Assembly: GCA_036768485.1 (NCBI GenBank)
Contig: JAVLUZ010000341.1
Coordinates: 772,234-836,233, forward strand
DNA length: 64,000 bases
Source: Mermis nigrescens
Taxonomy: Eukaryota; Nematoda; Enoplea; Mermithida; Mermithidae
Direction of reading: 5' to 3'
The position numbers were made by a program, and so were the translations under genes. Positions 46,683-57,655 of the stretch are shown here, one piece after another. Each line of letters starts with the position of its first letter. Within the stretch, counting starts at the first letter, position 1. The notes below the pieces were generated by a model. The model worked only from the letters and a program-made list of their open reading frames with translations, was not told where the DNA came from and searched no databases.

Positions 46683-48526
46683 AGTGTAAAGTTTACAAAC
46701 ATAAGTTTGGCACATACAAACGTACTACAGTCAAAGGGCTACAAACTGGCCCGAACCGAATTTATTTACACTCCACTTCCTCGGTTCAGAAGTCGGGAGA
46801 GATCGAATAGGATAAAAATAAAGTACTTTTTATGGGGTGGCGAACAAAAATATGGACAAACACGTATTTTTCACTGTCCACCACATTGTAAACTTTAAAA
46901 ATCTGAACCGAACGCCCCATTGAGTGTAAATGAATTCGGTTTGGGCCAGTTTGTAGCCCTTTGATTGTAGTACGTTTGCATGTGCCAAACTTATGTTCCG
47001 CGAAATATTTGATATGATTTACCAATTAAATACGAAAAAACCTGTTTTTTCGCCTATTTTACACCTCAGATTTCGAACTTTACGCCCCCATACACAACTC
47101 AATATTACGTTTTTTTGAACGCGGTTTGCTTCGACGTGTAGCCCTTAAAAGTTACTTTATATTTATCTATTTAAATTATCTTAACTCATAACCGAAAAGT
47201 TGGCAGAGAAATCTTGGACAAAATCTGTTTTTACTCATCCACTAGAGTGTAAAGTTTAAACCCCCTGGTACTGTGTATTAATTGTAGAAAAGTTTGACGG
47301 TCAGATTCGTTATTTTGACCTCACAGAGAACATTTTTAAAAAATTTATCATCACGACGCTCTGGGCGGAAAAAATTTTTCAGTGTAAAGTTTACACCTGC
47401 ACTAATAACGCAATATTGATTGTAAAGAAACAAAATAAATTTTGACGTGTAGCACTTAAGACGAGGCAGATTTTAAAGGGTATTTACCACGTTCTTTCTA
47501 CTAAGTGGAGAATATGGCAGGGAAAAAATATTTTTTGTCTCTAGACTCTTTACAATAAACCGCCTCTAAATTCGAAAACATTACTTTTTGAGAAAAAATA
47601 AAAAAAGTTTCTCCTAGATTTTATAACCGTCTACCTTTTGAAACCAATCAGACTGCATAGAATGTAAAACTGAGTTAGATATGCTCTTGCACATGAAAAC
47701 AGTAAAAACCCGTCTAATTTACACTCCTGTGCAACAACCAATGAGTGTAAAGAAATTTTAAGACCAGATTCGTAACCTACTAATTAGGGAAACATTTTTA
47801 AAAAATTCATCATCCACGATGCTATTGGCGGAAAAAATGTTTTCAGTGTAAAGTTTACACCTGCACTAATAACGCAATATTGATTGTAAAGAAACAAAAT
47901 AAATTTTGACGTGTAGCACTTAAGACGAGGCAGATTTTAAAGGTATTTACCACGTTCTTTCTACTAAGTGGAGAATATGGCAGGGGAAAATTTTTTTGTC
48001 CCAGACTCTTTACAATAAACCGCCTCTAAATTCGAGAATATTACTTTTGAAAAAAAATTAAAAAAAGTCTCCCCTAGATTTTTTAACCGTCTACACTTTG
48101 AAACCAATCAGTCTGCATAGAATGTAAAACTGAGTTAGATATGCTTGGCCACATGAAAACTGTAAAAAAACCGTCTAATTTACACTCCTGTGCAACAACC
48201 AATGAGTGTAAAGAAATTTTAAGACCAGATTCGTAACCTACTAATTAGGGAAAACATTTTTAAAAAAAAAATTGGCCCTCCGCAAATTATTTGAATTTTT
48301 TGTGTAAACTTTACACACTCACGACGCGCTCGGTATTGAGTGTAAACAAGAAAAAAAATGGGGGCACTAAGTTTTTTTATTATCTACCTTTTAAAAAAAA
48401 CCGCACCTCTCAGATGTGTGCCGTTATAGCTGTGAGGGGGGGACACAAATTTCGCACTCGCTGTGAAAAACATATAAGAAAAAAGGATGGCCAAGTATAT
48501 TATAGGTAGCTCTATCGCGCTACCTA

Positions 48527-49965
48527 TGATTTTTAATTTAATAAGCTTAAAATTTTCGGGCGCTTTTCGCCTAAATTTTTTAAAAACCTTTCATTGCGTT
48601 TATCTCGCTGTGAAAAGCTTGAAAACATTGTTTTTGCCCATCTACGAGTAGTTGTTGAGACATTCGACTTCAAAATTTCCGTCCCCTAAAATTCAGAAGA
48701 CCGGTAACACACTTCTGTTAGGGGGCTTTGACCCTCAGAATGGTACTAAAGCCCCCCCCCCCGCAAAATGGCTGTCACCTCCCCCAGAGTTGTAAATTTT
48801 TCGTAAAAATTGTGAAAAATATGTCTTAAGCGTTTTTAGCCCATTTTTGGCTCAAAAGTATCAAATTTTTAGCTCTTCGCGCCGTAGACACATTTTTCTC
48901 GATTTTTTTCGTAATTTTTTCTTGTTTTATGTTCTAAAAAAGAAATAGCATTGTCCGAAACGTTTAAGAGCCGTGTTTTTGACGTATACCCATCGTTTTT
49001 AGCCCAAAGAAGGCACTTTTTGAAAATTCTCTGGGCTCTGACCCCTCCTAGAGTTCCTATGCTGTACATGTATGGTTATAGCCCAGATGTTGTGTGGAGT
49101 ATTGATGATCAGCGTCGCTAATCTTGATGGGAGGTCATTCGAAGTATTTTTACACTAAAATGGTCTAGAAACGAATAGTTACAGACAAGCTCGTATCCAG
49201 GATTTAATTTTGGGGAAGAGGGGTGAAAATTTTGAGTCAAAATATCTCAAGAACCATCAGGAGATGGGCAAAAATAAAGGCATTATTGAGCGTATCGCAA
49301 CGAGCTCTAGGCAATGGTGAAGAAAACTCGAAAAAAATTTCAAAATTTTTACTCTATCCATACTCAATTTCGCATTTGAACAATTTGTAGTCAATCTTTG
49401 TGATTTACAAAGAAAAACAATTCATAAAATGAATAATTTCGAAAATGTTTAAGATGTTCTGCATGTCTTACTCAAATCTGAGCGGTTTTGGACGCATAAG
49501 CGCCGGAAAATTCTGAGTTTATTAGCTCAAATGTACGCTGAAAATGTTTTGGTGGTGTTTTAGACTTACTTTGAGAGTTTTCCCTTTTTCCCTTTGGGGG
49601 ACCCCCTTATGTGTTTTAATTATTATTTTTCATTTCGGAGGGCCGCCTCCCCTCCCAGTCCACCCTGAATACGGGCCTGGTTATAGACGTTAAAATAGTG
49701 AGAGAGAAGCATCATAATTGACCATTTCTGATTCATTTTAATCATTTTGCAAAGTACATATTTGGATTTTTGTCCATTTTTCGGCTAATTTTGCCCAGTT
49801 TTTTAAAGCAATGAGCCTTTTTGTTAGTCTGACCCCCACGTGCATTTTTTTGTGGAGTGTCGATCACATGTGGGCGCACAACATAAGTCCGGGCTTCTTA
49901 CTTTCTTCACCGGCGTATGCCTTTAAAAAGTGATAGACGCTGACATACTACACGGTGATTTTGAG
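48527..49965. other. Intron 3 stretch with old MITE-B-like sequences
   Basis: GACGTATACCCATCG and CTGTACATGTATG near 48990-49075 resemble MITE-B. Decayed hairpin motifs lie at 48557, 48871 and about 49490. No gene supported. Confidence 0.4.
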
Positions 49966-50306
49966 CATACATGTAATAGGGGATAAGGGATCTCCCACCC
50001 AAAGTTGGCCGTTCCTCCATCCCCAGAAGTCAGAAATTTTTGACCCCCTCCTCCCGATATTTGGAAAAAATTGAATTCGTTGGCCGTTTTTTGGCTATTT
50101 TTGACCAAAATCGGAGGTCATTTATTCCCTTCCCCCTGAAAATGGCCGCGGACCACGCGTGGGCGTGGGGGGAATGTTTGAGGTATGCACCTTCCTTAGG
50201 AGTTTCTCGCAATTTTTTGATGCCAATGGATAGTGCTCGAAGGATTTTGGTCCTGCCCACCTGCGCCGGGGACTCCCACCCAAAATTTTGATTCGTTACA
50301 TGTATG
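49966..50306. mobile_element. Element J with nested MITE-A, intron 3
   Basis: The ends are CATACATGTAATAGGGG and the complement CATACATGTAACGAATC. It has a perfect TSD, ATTTTGAG, at 49958-49965 and 50307-50314. A MITE-A occupies 50154-50265. Confidence 0.9.
50154..50265 (-). mobile_element. MITE-A with internal deletion, inside element J
   Basis: It starts CACGCGTGGGCGTGGGG and ends TGCCCACCTGCG. The flanks CCGCGGAC and CCGGGGAC match at seven of eight positions. Only 112 bp remain. Confidence 0.82.
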
Positions 50307-50536
50307 ATTTTGAGTTTTTGCAATGAGTATTTTCGATTTTTATCCGTTCTTTGGTTCCAATTAGATAATTCTTCACTTGTTTGATCAGCAAAACCCGCAA
50401 ATTACTTCTAATATCGCTAAGTTCAGGATCAAAAGTCTAGCCGATTAAACTTCTGACGATAGTTTTCTTTTTTTGCCTCACTATTTCATTTCAAAATATT
50501 TTCTTTTTATTGTATTTTCATTAAATTAAATTTTAG

Positions 50537-50719
50537 CCAACTCAGCTGGTAGTCGAAGAAGTTTCTCGGCCGGTGAAACCGAGCACGGCTCTTGTTATAG
50601 GCGGCAAAAATTATGTGCTGCTCGAAGGCGATCAAATACCAAAGTTAGTGAGGGTCAAATCGGAGTCGCAGGTTTTTGACAAAATCGCCAGATTGAAGCG
50701 CTCCAATTTGCGCTCCTAA
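50537..50719 (+). CDS. bZIP factor, terminal exon 4 (60 codons plus stop)
   Basis: This exon has no ATG and can only be recognised by its splice site and frame. The acceptor is AAATTTTAG at 50536. The frame begins CCA ACT CAG and reads PTQLVVEEVSRPVKPS, followed by a GGKNYVLLEGDQIPKLVRVK segment and a basic end, stopping at TAA 50717-50719. Composition is clearly coding and far less AT-rich than the flanks. It is in phase 0 with the end of exon 3. I do not recognise a domain. Assignment to the bZIP gene rests on strand, phase and the lack of any other gene nearby; it lies 8.6 kb from exon 3, so a separate gene is possible. Confidence 0.6.
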   Translation, partial: PTQLVVEEVSRPVKPSTALVIGGKNYVLLEGDQIPKLVRVKSESQVFDKIARLKRSNLRS

Positions 50720-50986
50720 TCGCGTAGTCTCCACGTACATAAATCGCTAAATTTCTAAATATTAAGTGCCATTTTCCGATTCAAATGACCCTTTTGTGTA
50801 CAGTTTCAAAGAAATTTTGAATGATTTAGACATGCGCACCATGGAAATTCTGGGGGTGGGGGTGAAACCGGAAAAATTTTTCTGTAGTGTCTTTTTTAGG
50901 CTCAAAAACGAAGGATACGCGTTAAAAACATCAGGTTTTGGTATTTCCGACCATCATACATACACATAAGGGTGAGGTGGCACCAC

Positions 50987-51244
50987 CACACCTGGGCGTG
51001 GGGTTTGGGGGGTATGCACCCTCCCAGAAACCAAAATATCCCCCCAGAAATCAAAATACCCCCCCCAGAATTCAATTATTGAAAATTTTTTTCGTTTTTT
51101 TCGCAATTTTTTGATGCCAATGGATAGTGCTTGATGAGAAACGTCGAAAAATGGTGTTTTTTTCGCCATACCACCATTTTCAAGGCCATTTTTTGACCTT
51201 CAAAAATCTTGCACCCCCAGAATTTTCTTAGGTGCCCACGTATG
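50987..51244 (-). mobile_element. MITE-A full-length copy
   Basis: A 258-bp copy runs from CACACCTGGGCGTGGGG to GTGCCCACGTATG. It has a perfect TSD, GGCACCAC, at 50979-50986 and 51245-51252. Confidence 0.93.
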
Positions 51245-51681
51245 GGCACCACTCGCCCCCCGAAGGGTACTTTGAGCTGACAGAATTTTTTCCATCATTT
51301 TTGAGGTCAAAAGCAGTAAAAATGTCAAAACTTTTCTGGCGCTTCGCTACGGATTGTTTAGAGCAGGCGATAATTCTGAAATGAAAAACGCAAGCTTATG
51401 TGAAGCAGGCTATAGTTACTTTGATAGTCATTTTTATTTCGTATGCATTACGAAAAAGGGTGATTTGGATCGGAGTAGTTCGTAGCATTTTTCGGTCGAT
51501 TATTGACTCTTTCTTACTAAGCTCATTAAATGCATATCTCAATTGCAAATCGATTTATTAAGTTCTTTCTCCCCTTCTTGATCATCATAAATCTATCTAT
51601 AGTCTCATTCCAATTAATAAGCGTGATAATTGACCGATTTGTGCCTTTGCTGATTTTTATTTTTTACTGTGTTCTAACCAG

Positions 51682-52120
51682 TGTTTTTTGTACAAGGTCC
51701 GTTTGTACATATACAAAGATGGTCTCCAAAAGTCTTTGTACATTTTGTATATGCAAATTTTTGTGTACTATAATATGGTACAGTAGCGATTTTATTGTGG
51801 TTAAAACGGGGCTTTTTCGTTCTTTGGTAGTGTATTTTAGCCAATTTCTGGGTTTCTGTCGCCAAAAATTATTAAAAATTGTCGGCGCGAAGCGCCGAAA
51901 AATTTGACGTTTTCCGTTCTAAATGCAAATTCTGCCGTTTTAAAGATATATAGCACAAACAATTAATCATTTCGGCTCTTTCGGCTCGGAGCGCCGAAAA
52001 TTTCTGGGAATTTCACACCTTTTTTACAGTTTTTGTCTTTCCAAAAATCTTTGTACATGCACAAAGACGGTCCTGAAAAGTCTTTGTAAATCGCGAAAAA
52101 TCTTTGCCGAATACGAAATG
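51682..52120. mobile_element. Element D copy with decayed right end
   Basis: It starts CAGTGTTTTTTGTACAAGGT and follows element D through the GTACAAAGATGGTC and CTTTGTACATTTTGTA units. A perfect CGGCGC-GAA-GCGCCG hairpin lies at 51883-51897 and a variant at 51982-51996. The right end near 52115 no longer matches the TIR. Confidence 0.75.
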
Positions 52121-52976
52121 ACCGTGGAACATTGTTGCGCTAGTGAACTGAAAATTTTCCGGCGCGCGGATTTATGGTTTGTGTATAGTTTTGTCTTCTA
52201 AACCGCTAAAATTTGAAATAGACATAGAGAGCATGTCAATTTTCTTTTTAGCGCTATGCGCCATATTCATTGTTCAGCTATAGTTTTAGCCTTCTAGCTC
52301 ACTCAAACCAGCTCCGCTCAAATTTGAGCTTGACATGCATAATATGCCAATCTTTTTCAATGCTTCGCGCCGAATCATTTAATATCTGTACTGTTTTTTC
52401 TCTGAAAAGCACAATGCTTAAATGCAAAGGCAAGAGATAAGAAATCATTCGTCGATTAAGTGATGATAAATCAGCTCAAATGATAAATTTACTTTATATC
52501 AATCAATATGAAATAAAGTGAATAATTTTTTCAACTTTTTTGAAATTCCTTTTCACCATTGTATGGAGTTCGCCGAGGTATGCTCAAGACTGCCTTTATT
52601 TTCGCCTATCTGCTAATGGTTCTCGAGATACCTAGCCTCAAAAATAGTGCTATGGCGAAAAAACCCGTTTTTCAACGTTCCTCATTGATCGCTGACATCA
52701 AAATTTCGCGAAAAAAACTGAAAAGAATATTTCAAAAATTGAATTCTGGGTAGGGGTATTTTGTTTTCTGGGGGTGCATACTCCCTCAAATCACCCATGC
52801 CCACATGTGGTCTTGACCAAACGTGCACCTGGAGGATCTCTCTAGACCCCCAGTATGTAAAAGTGAAAAATTTTCTGGGGAAATGAGGCAAATTTAAGGC
52901 AAAAATGGATGAAAATTGCAAATATTTCAAATGCGCTTGAAATTGATCAGAAACTGTGAAATATCGTAGTTTTAAC
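52121..52976. other. Repeat debris including a degraded MITE-A
   Basis: About 52640-52809 is an old plus-strand MITE-A ending CATGCCCACATGTG. A decayed hairpin motif is at 52359-52372. No gene. Confidence 0.5.
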
Positions 52977-53426
52977 TGTACCTGTGCGGGGGTTTTGGGG
53001 TTATACACCCCCAGAAACCAAAAAGCCCAGAATTTCTTTGTTTTTTCCCCAATTTTTTGATGCCAATTGACAGTGCTCGATGAGAAATATTAAAAAAATG
53101 GTGTTTTTTCGCCATACTACCACCATACGTGGGCAGCAAGAAAATTCTGGGGGAAGGGGGTGCAAGATTTTTCAAAGGTCAAAAAATGGCCTTAAAAATG
53201 ATGGTAGGGTGGAAAAACACCACTTTTTCAACGTTTCTCATCGAGTACTATCCATTAACATCAAAAAATTGCGGCGAAAAAAACAAATAAGTTTCATAAA
53301 TTGATTTCTGAGGGGGGGGGTTATTTTGGTCCCCACGCCTAAGTGCGCATACCACCATTTTTAAGGCCTTTTTTTGACCTCTGAAAAAATTTTGCATCCC
53401 CAGAACTTTGGTGCCGCCCACCTATG
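52977..53426 (-). mobile_element. MITE-A copy interrupted by another MITE-A
   Basis: It starts TGTACCTGTGCGGGGG and ends CCGCCCACCTATG. It has a perfect TSD, GTTTTAAC, at 52969-52976 and 53427-53434. The host sequence breaks in its CGCCATACCACCATTTTT segment, where an inverted copy is inserted. Confidence 0.92.
53124..53347 (+). mobile_element. MITE-A nested in the 52977-53426 MITE-A
   Basis: It runs from CATACGTGGGCAGCAAG to CCACGCCTAAGTGCG. The host octamer CATACCAC follows it, and a slightly altered version (ACTACCAC) precedes it. Confidence 0.88.
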
Positions 53427-53434
53427 GTTTTAAC

Positions 53435-55261
53435 CCCATTATAGCATTCAAGCAGTCCTTGCAGATACTTGCTCGATTTCGTTGTGGCTTGCTTTGTCCA
53501 AGTGATCTCTGTAGGAAGTTGATGAAGTTTAAGCTTTTGTACTGAATTGAGCTGTTCTCACTTCACACTCGTTTAAGCAAAAGTTGCTGGTCTGAGCGTG
53601 TGCAGCTCATCTCTTATTATATGAAGTGCTTAGCTTTATTGACAGTTCTGAATATTTTATTAATTTTCTCTCATGAATCTATTTCATGCATTCTAATTTC
53701 AATCTGTCTACTTTAATTGGCAAAAAGTACGATTTTTAATACGTTGTCGATTATTTTGCAGTGCCTGGTTTGAAAAATTTTTTTATCATTCAAAAAACCC
53801 TTTCTCCTGCAATGAGGTTCCTATTATCAAGCAATGCGTATTTCTGGAATAAAGTGATTCCGGCTGTAGCAATGATTGGCCTTTATCAGAAAACGAATCG
53901 CGCTCAATTCGCTCATTTCATTGCAAAGTTACTGGATCCGAGATGCGATTCGTTTTTTTTATTCGCACGTTTAGTTAGTCGCTATGTATTTTGCAATTTC
54001 TAGTTCATTCGCTCGAACATTTGAAAATGGGCCAGCAAAGAGATAAGGTTATGTTGTGTCACAAAATTTAATCAGAATTGTAACATTTCAAGCCTAGCTA
54101 ATCGGAAACAAAAATATTGGGTTTAGCAAATACCTGTTTTCGTTTATTCGTATGAGTATTTCTAATTTTTTGAGCTTTGAACTGTTAAAATAGCTGATCA
54201 TTTGAAATCTTGCAGATTCAAATAACTGAAATCCATTCGTTTTAGAAGTGAAGTGTGGCTAATGAGTGGATTCTGACTTATAATCTTGTAGTCTGATGCC
54301 CTTTTCTTATGTTGTGTGCTGCTCATTAGTATAAAATTCTTGTACATTTGTATTCGTTTATATTCAATAATGTAGATACGACCGCTAATTCCAATAAAGT
54401 AACAAAATTCACAAAAAAAATCGTTTTAGCGGTCTGTACATGCGTCGTAAAGCTTTACAAAGCTCGTATACTCGTGTCATCGCGTGTTCGTTAGATTCTT
54501 TATCATTTGCGTACGTATAACATCGAAAATAATAAAAAGCCTTGGTAGGCTTCAAAGAGCCTACCAAAATTCGTGTTCATTTGTAAGTGAGTACACTACG
54601 TTATTTGGTACCTAATTGGTCTTCTTGTTTTGTATTTATATGCATTTTATATTCTGCTTAGTGTTTTTTCTGCACATTTGTGAACCGAAAGTTTGTAGGT
54701 CAAGCTGATTTTGATGTTAATTTTAAAGTACCTATAGGTACTACCGTTGAAAAATTCTCCGATGGAACAAAAAGGGCGAATATACTTGGAATTATGCATC
54801 ATTAAGGACAAAAGGAGGGGACTGGGGAAAAATTGCCTATGTATGCCTGTGAAAGTTGTAAGAACCTCCTATAGTCTGTCCCATTCCTTACGGCCCATTT
54901 TTGCTTGACGGCTAATTATTACTGTTTACAGCAACTTGTTAGACTGCTGCCGCATGTTGAATAAAGCACCTTAAACATGCATGAGACGAATTTTGAGCAA
55001 TCAGCAACTACGAGATCGTAATGGAAGAAACCATTTTTGCTGTTAAAAACTACTACACTACTGAGACTGGCGAAAATGGGCCGTTTGGAATATAACAGAC
55101 TATAGAAATTGGACTTGCGCTGAAATTCCTAGTGGCTTCTGAAAAAGTGTGCCTTCACGAAAGATTGTTCACTGGCTCGGAATGAGATTATGAGGAGACT
55201 GTGATGTATTTTAATTGATTTAATTTTTTTATCAATATCTAATTCCTCCTTCAATTGATCA
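53435..55261. other. Unassigned stretch with a partial F arm and a perfect hairpin
   Basis: About 54750-54850 is a partial F arm (CTCCGATGGAACAAAAAGGG). At 54542-54567 TTGGTAGGCT-TCAAAG-AGCCTACCAA forms a perfect 10-bp stem. The frame at 53761-54003 has no recognisable features. Confidence 0.45.
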
Positions 55262-57655
55262 TAGGTAGCGCGCACCTATAAAATACTTGGACACCCCACA
55301 ACACCTGCACCCTCCTTACAGCTGTAATGGGATGGGACACATTTGGGAAGTGCGGTTTTCTTTAATAGATGATAAAAAAATTCGATGGAGGTTTTTTATT
55401 TTTGTTTTCACTCAATATCGAGTTTGTAATGAGCGTGTAAAGTTGTAACATATACAAACCTTTGACAGTTTTCTCCCCAGCTTGTACTCAAGCCAGAATA
55501 AGTCCCTCCCACATGGATTTGATTTGTAGGGGATGGAATTCTCCAGCTGACATTTTTTTATTTTGCATGTGTTCTCGAGGGAATGTAAAGAGTGTAAAAA
55601 TCTGCGGGTTAAAAGAGGTTTTGATCGCGTTTTCAACTTGTTTATGTCTGCCAAGTTCTTCGTGTAAATGCTCCAAAAAACTTAATTGTGGGAAAGTACT
55701 ACGTCTTAAAGGCTACACTTAAAAATTGACCGCGTTTCTTTACAGTCAATACGGAGGTTAGTTCTGGGAGTTTAAAGTTTACACTCTGATCGTAGACGGA
55801 AAAACACATTTTTTACCATTTTTTACATTGCCAACTTCGTCGGTTATGGATCGTGTCGTGCTAATTATTCTAGAAATAAAGTAACTTTGAGTATTAAGCG
55901 TCGTACTTGGACGCGTTTCGTCAAGCTTAATACGGGCTTACGTTTGAAGGTGTAAAGTTTAAACAGGTTTTTTCGCCGATTTTTTTGGCAGCCATCTTCT
56001 CCACTTATACATCGGGTTGTGCGAAGTATTCTTAAAATAAAGTAGGTGTCGGCGGTTTACAAACCGTACTTGGTCGCAATCTTCTATACTCAATACCGAG
56101 TTATTTTTGGAGGTGTAAAGCACCGGCTCTGTAGTGGAAATAACGTTTTTGCAATTATTCTAACCGCTAAGTTTTTCGCTTATGACTGCTAAGTTTTTCG
56201 GACTAATGTTGTAAAAAATGAAGAACGCCTTAATGCTTACACATCGCAAAGAGAAGAGTTTCTTTACAATAAATTTTGAGTTAATCCTGGAGGTGTAAAG
56301 TTATAATTCTCGTATAACAAACGCGTGTCTGTCAGTTATGCACGTTATGTCCTTCATTATGACTTGGGCATCATCTCAACTCTAATAAGCCTAAGGGTCA
56401 CACATTCTACCGGACGAATGACTTTGCACCCGGTCGAGGTGTAAAGTAGTTTACACTAAAGGCTTATTTTGCTTCCAGAGTGTTGTGAAGAATCAATTTT
56501 TTTGTAAAATGTTATTCGGAACACCAGAATTACGATTCAGATTTTAGACATTCTTTACAATCAGCAGTTGTGTAAAGTTTACGCTGAAAATTAACTCTAG
56601 CTACAGAGAATTGCCAAAGGTCAAGTTTTTTTTAAATTTTCTCCAGAACATCATACTTTCTCCGTACTATAAGGATTACGAACTTAATTGCAATTCACTT
56701 TACGGTGTAAAGTTGTGTATACTTTACATTTAAGTTTGTTAGTGCAGTGTGCATACACACTCATCGAACTCATGCGCTGCTGTAGCTTTCCTGTCAGCAT
56801 GTTTTCGCTGTTCGGATGTGTTTTCCCATCAGCTCGTTTCGCTGTGCGGGTGGGCTATTTAAAGCTCTTGCGCCTTTTTTGCGCTTTAACGTGTTGAGAT
56901 GACGTTTCATCTCCAGATTAGAATGACACAATTTTTGGGTAATTGAGCACTGGTTCGGCTCGCGCAAGCGATCAAAAACTGGCCAGTGGCGGGTCTTCTC
57001 ATCTACCCAGTTTTTAGACTTTTAAATTACATTGGAGGTCTCACGGAGATCCCTTTGGGCTTGCTCCCCCAATGGGCCTCTTTGTTTAGAGGGGTGGTGT
57101 TAGTGCGGTGCACATACACACTCGTTGAACTCATACGCTGCTATAGCTTTCCTGTCAGCATGTTTTCGCTGTTAAAATGTGTTTTCCCGTCAGCTTGTTT
57201 CGCTGTGCGGGTGGGCTATTTAAATCTTTTGCGCCTTTTTGCGCTTTGACCCGTCAAGATGACGTTTCATCTCAGATTAAATGACATAATTTTTGGGTAA
57301 TTGAGCACTGGTTCGGCTTGCACAAGACGACCGAACACTGGCCTGTAGCGGGTCTTCTGCTCTGCCCAGTTTTGAGACTTCTCAATTACAAGTTTAACTT
57401 CAGGCCCATGAGGTTGTAGGTTATACAAGCTAAGTTTTTTTACAAACTGTTGTCCGTAAAGTGAGGATTACAAATCTAACTTTGTTTATTTGTGACTCAA
57501 TGGCTGTGCTATGTTTGAACTGAAGATTAATTTTAATTCCAAAACATTGAAGAATGTAAGTTTTTTAAAGCTGTTCCTATGTTGTGCAAGTATTTCATTA
57601 GACAAGTTACCTATGTATGAGCTTATTGATCTTTTTACTCAAATGGTTTTAAGTA
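55262..57655 (-). repeat. Foldback-type arm E4, more diverged
   Basis: It starts with the damaged hairpin TAGGTAGCGCGCACCTATA, followed by TACTTGGACA and the array of GTGTAAA/TTTACAC units spaced at roughly 120 bp. It is interrupted by a 361-bp tandem duplication (56737-57460). Confidence 0.78.
56737..57460. repeat. Tandem duplication of about 361 bp with TATTTAAA motif
   Basis: TGTTAGTGC(A/G)GTG recurs at 56737 and 57098. Each unit contains CTGTGCGGGTGGGCTATTTAAA and GATGACGTTTCATCTC. It is clearly GC-richer than arm E4 and unlike the E units. The TATTTAAA after a GC-rich segment resembles a core promoter, but no transcript can be shown. Confidence 0.7.

Larger units (their letters stand above)
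43639..48526 (+). repeat. Foldback-type arm E3 with insertions and internal duplication
   Basis: The E array begins CCCCGCTTTTAATTAG and ends in the hairpin at 48503-48526. It is broken by a hAT element (43901-44980) and by foreign sequence (about 45266-46682), next to which a stretch (46690-46810) is inverted. A tandem duplication of about 463 bp covers 47345-48265; GGCGGAAAAAAT recurs at 47364 and 47827. All lies in intron 3 of the bZIP gene. Confidence 0.78.
35237..50719 (+). other. Gene span: C/EBP-like bZIP transcription factor, four coding exons
   Basis: This is the gene model inferred from splice sites and phases. The coding exons are 35321-35465, 38626-39049, 41465-41948 and 50537-50719, with introns of 3160, 2415 and 8588 bp. 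Exon 1 ends after codon position 1 and exon 2 opens with two bases of that codon. Exon 2 ends after position 2 and exon 3 supplies one base. The exon 3/4 junction is in phase 0. The joined frame is open for 411 codons. A pyrimidine-rich acceptor ending TTTTTTCAG at 35236 begins the first recognised exon, so an upstream non-coding exon or a trans-splice site is possible. No clear promoter or poly(A) signal was seen. The introns hold most of the transposons described between 36 and 50 kb. Confidence 0.72.
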
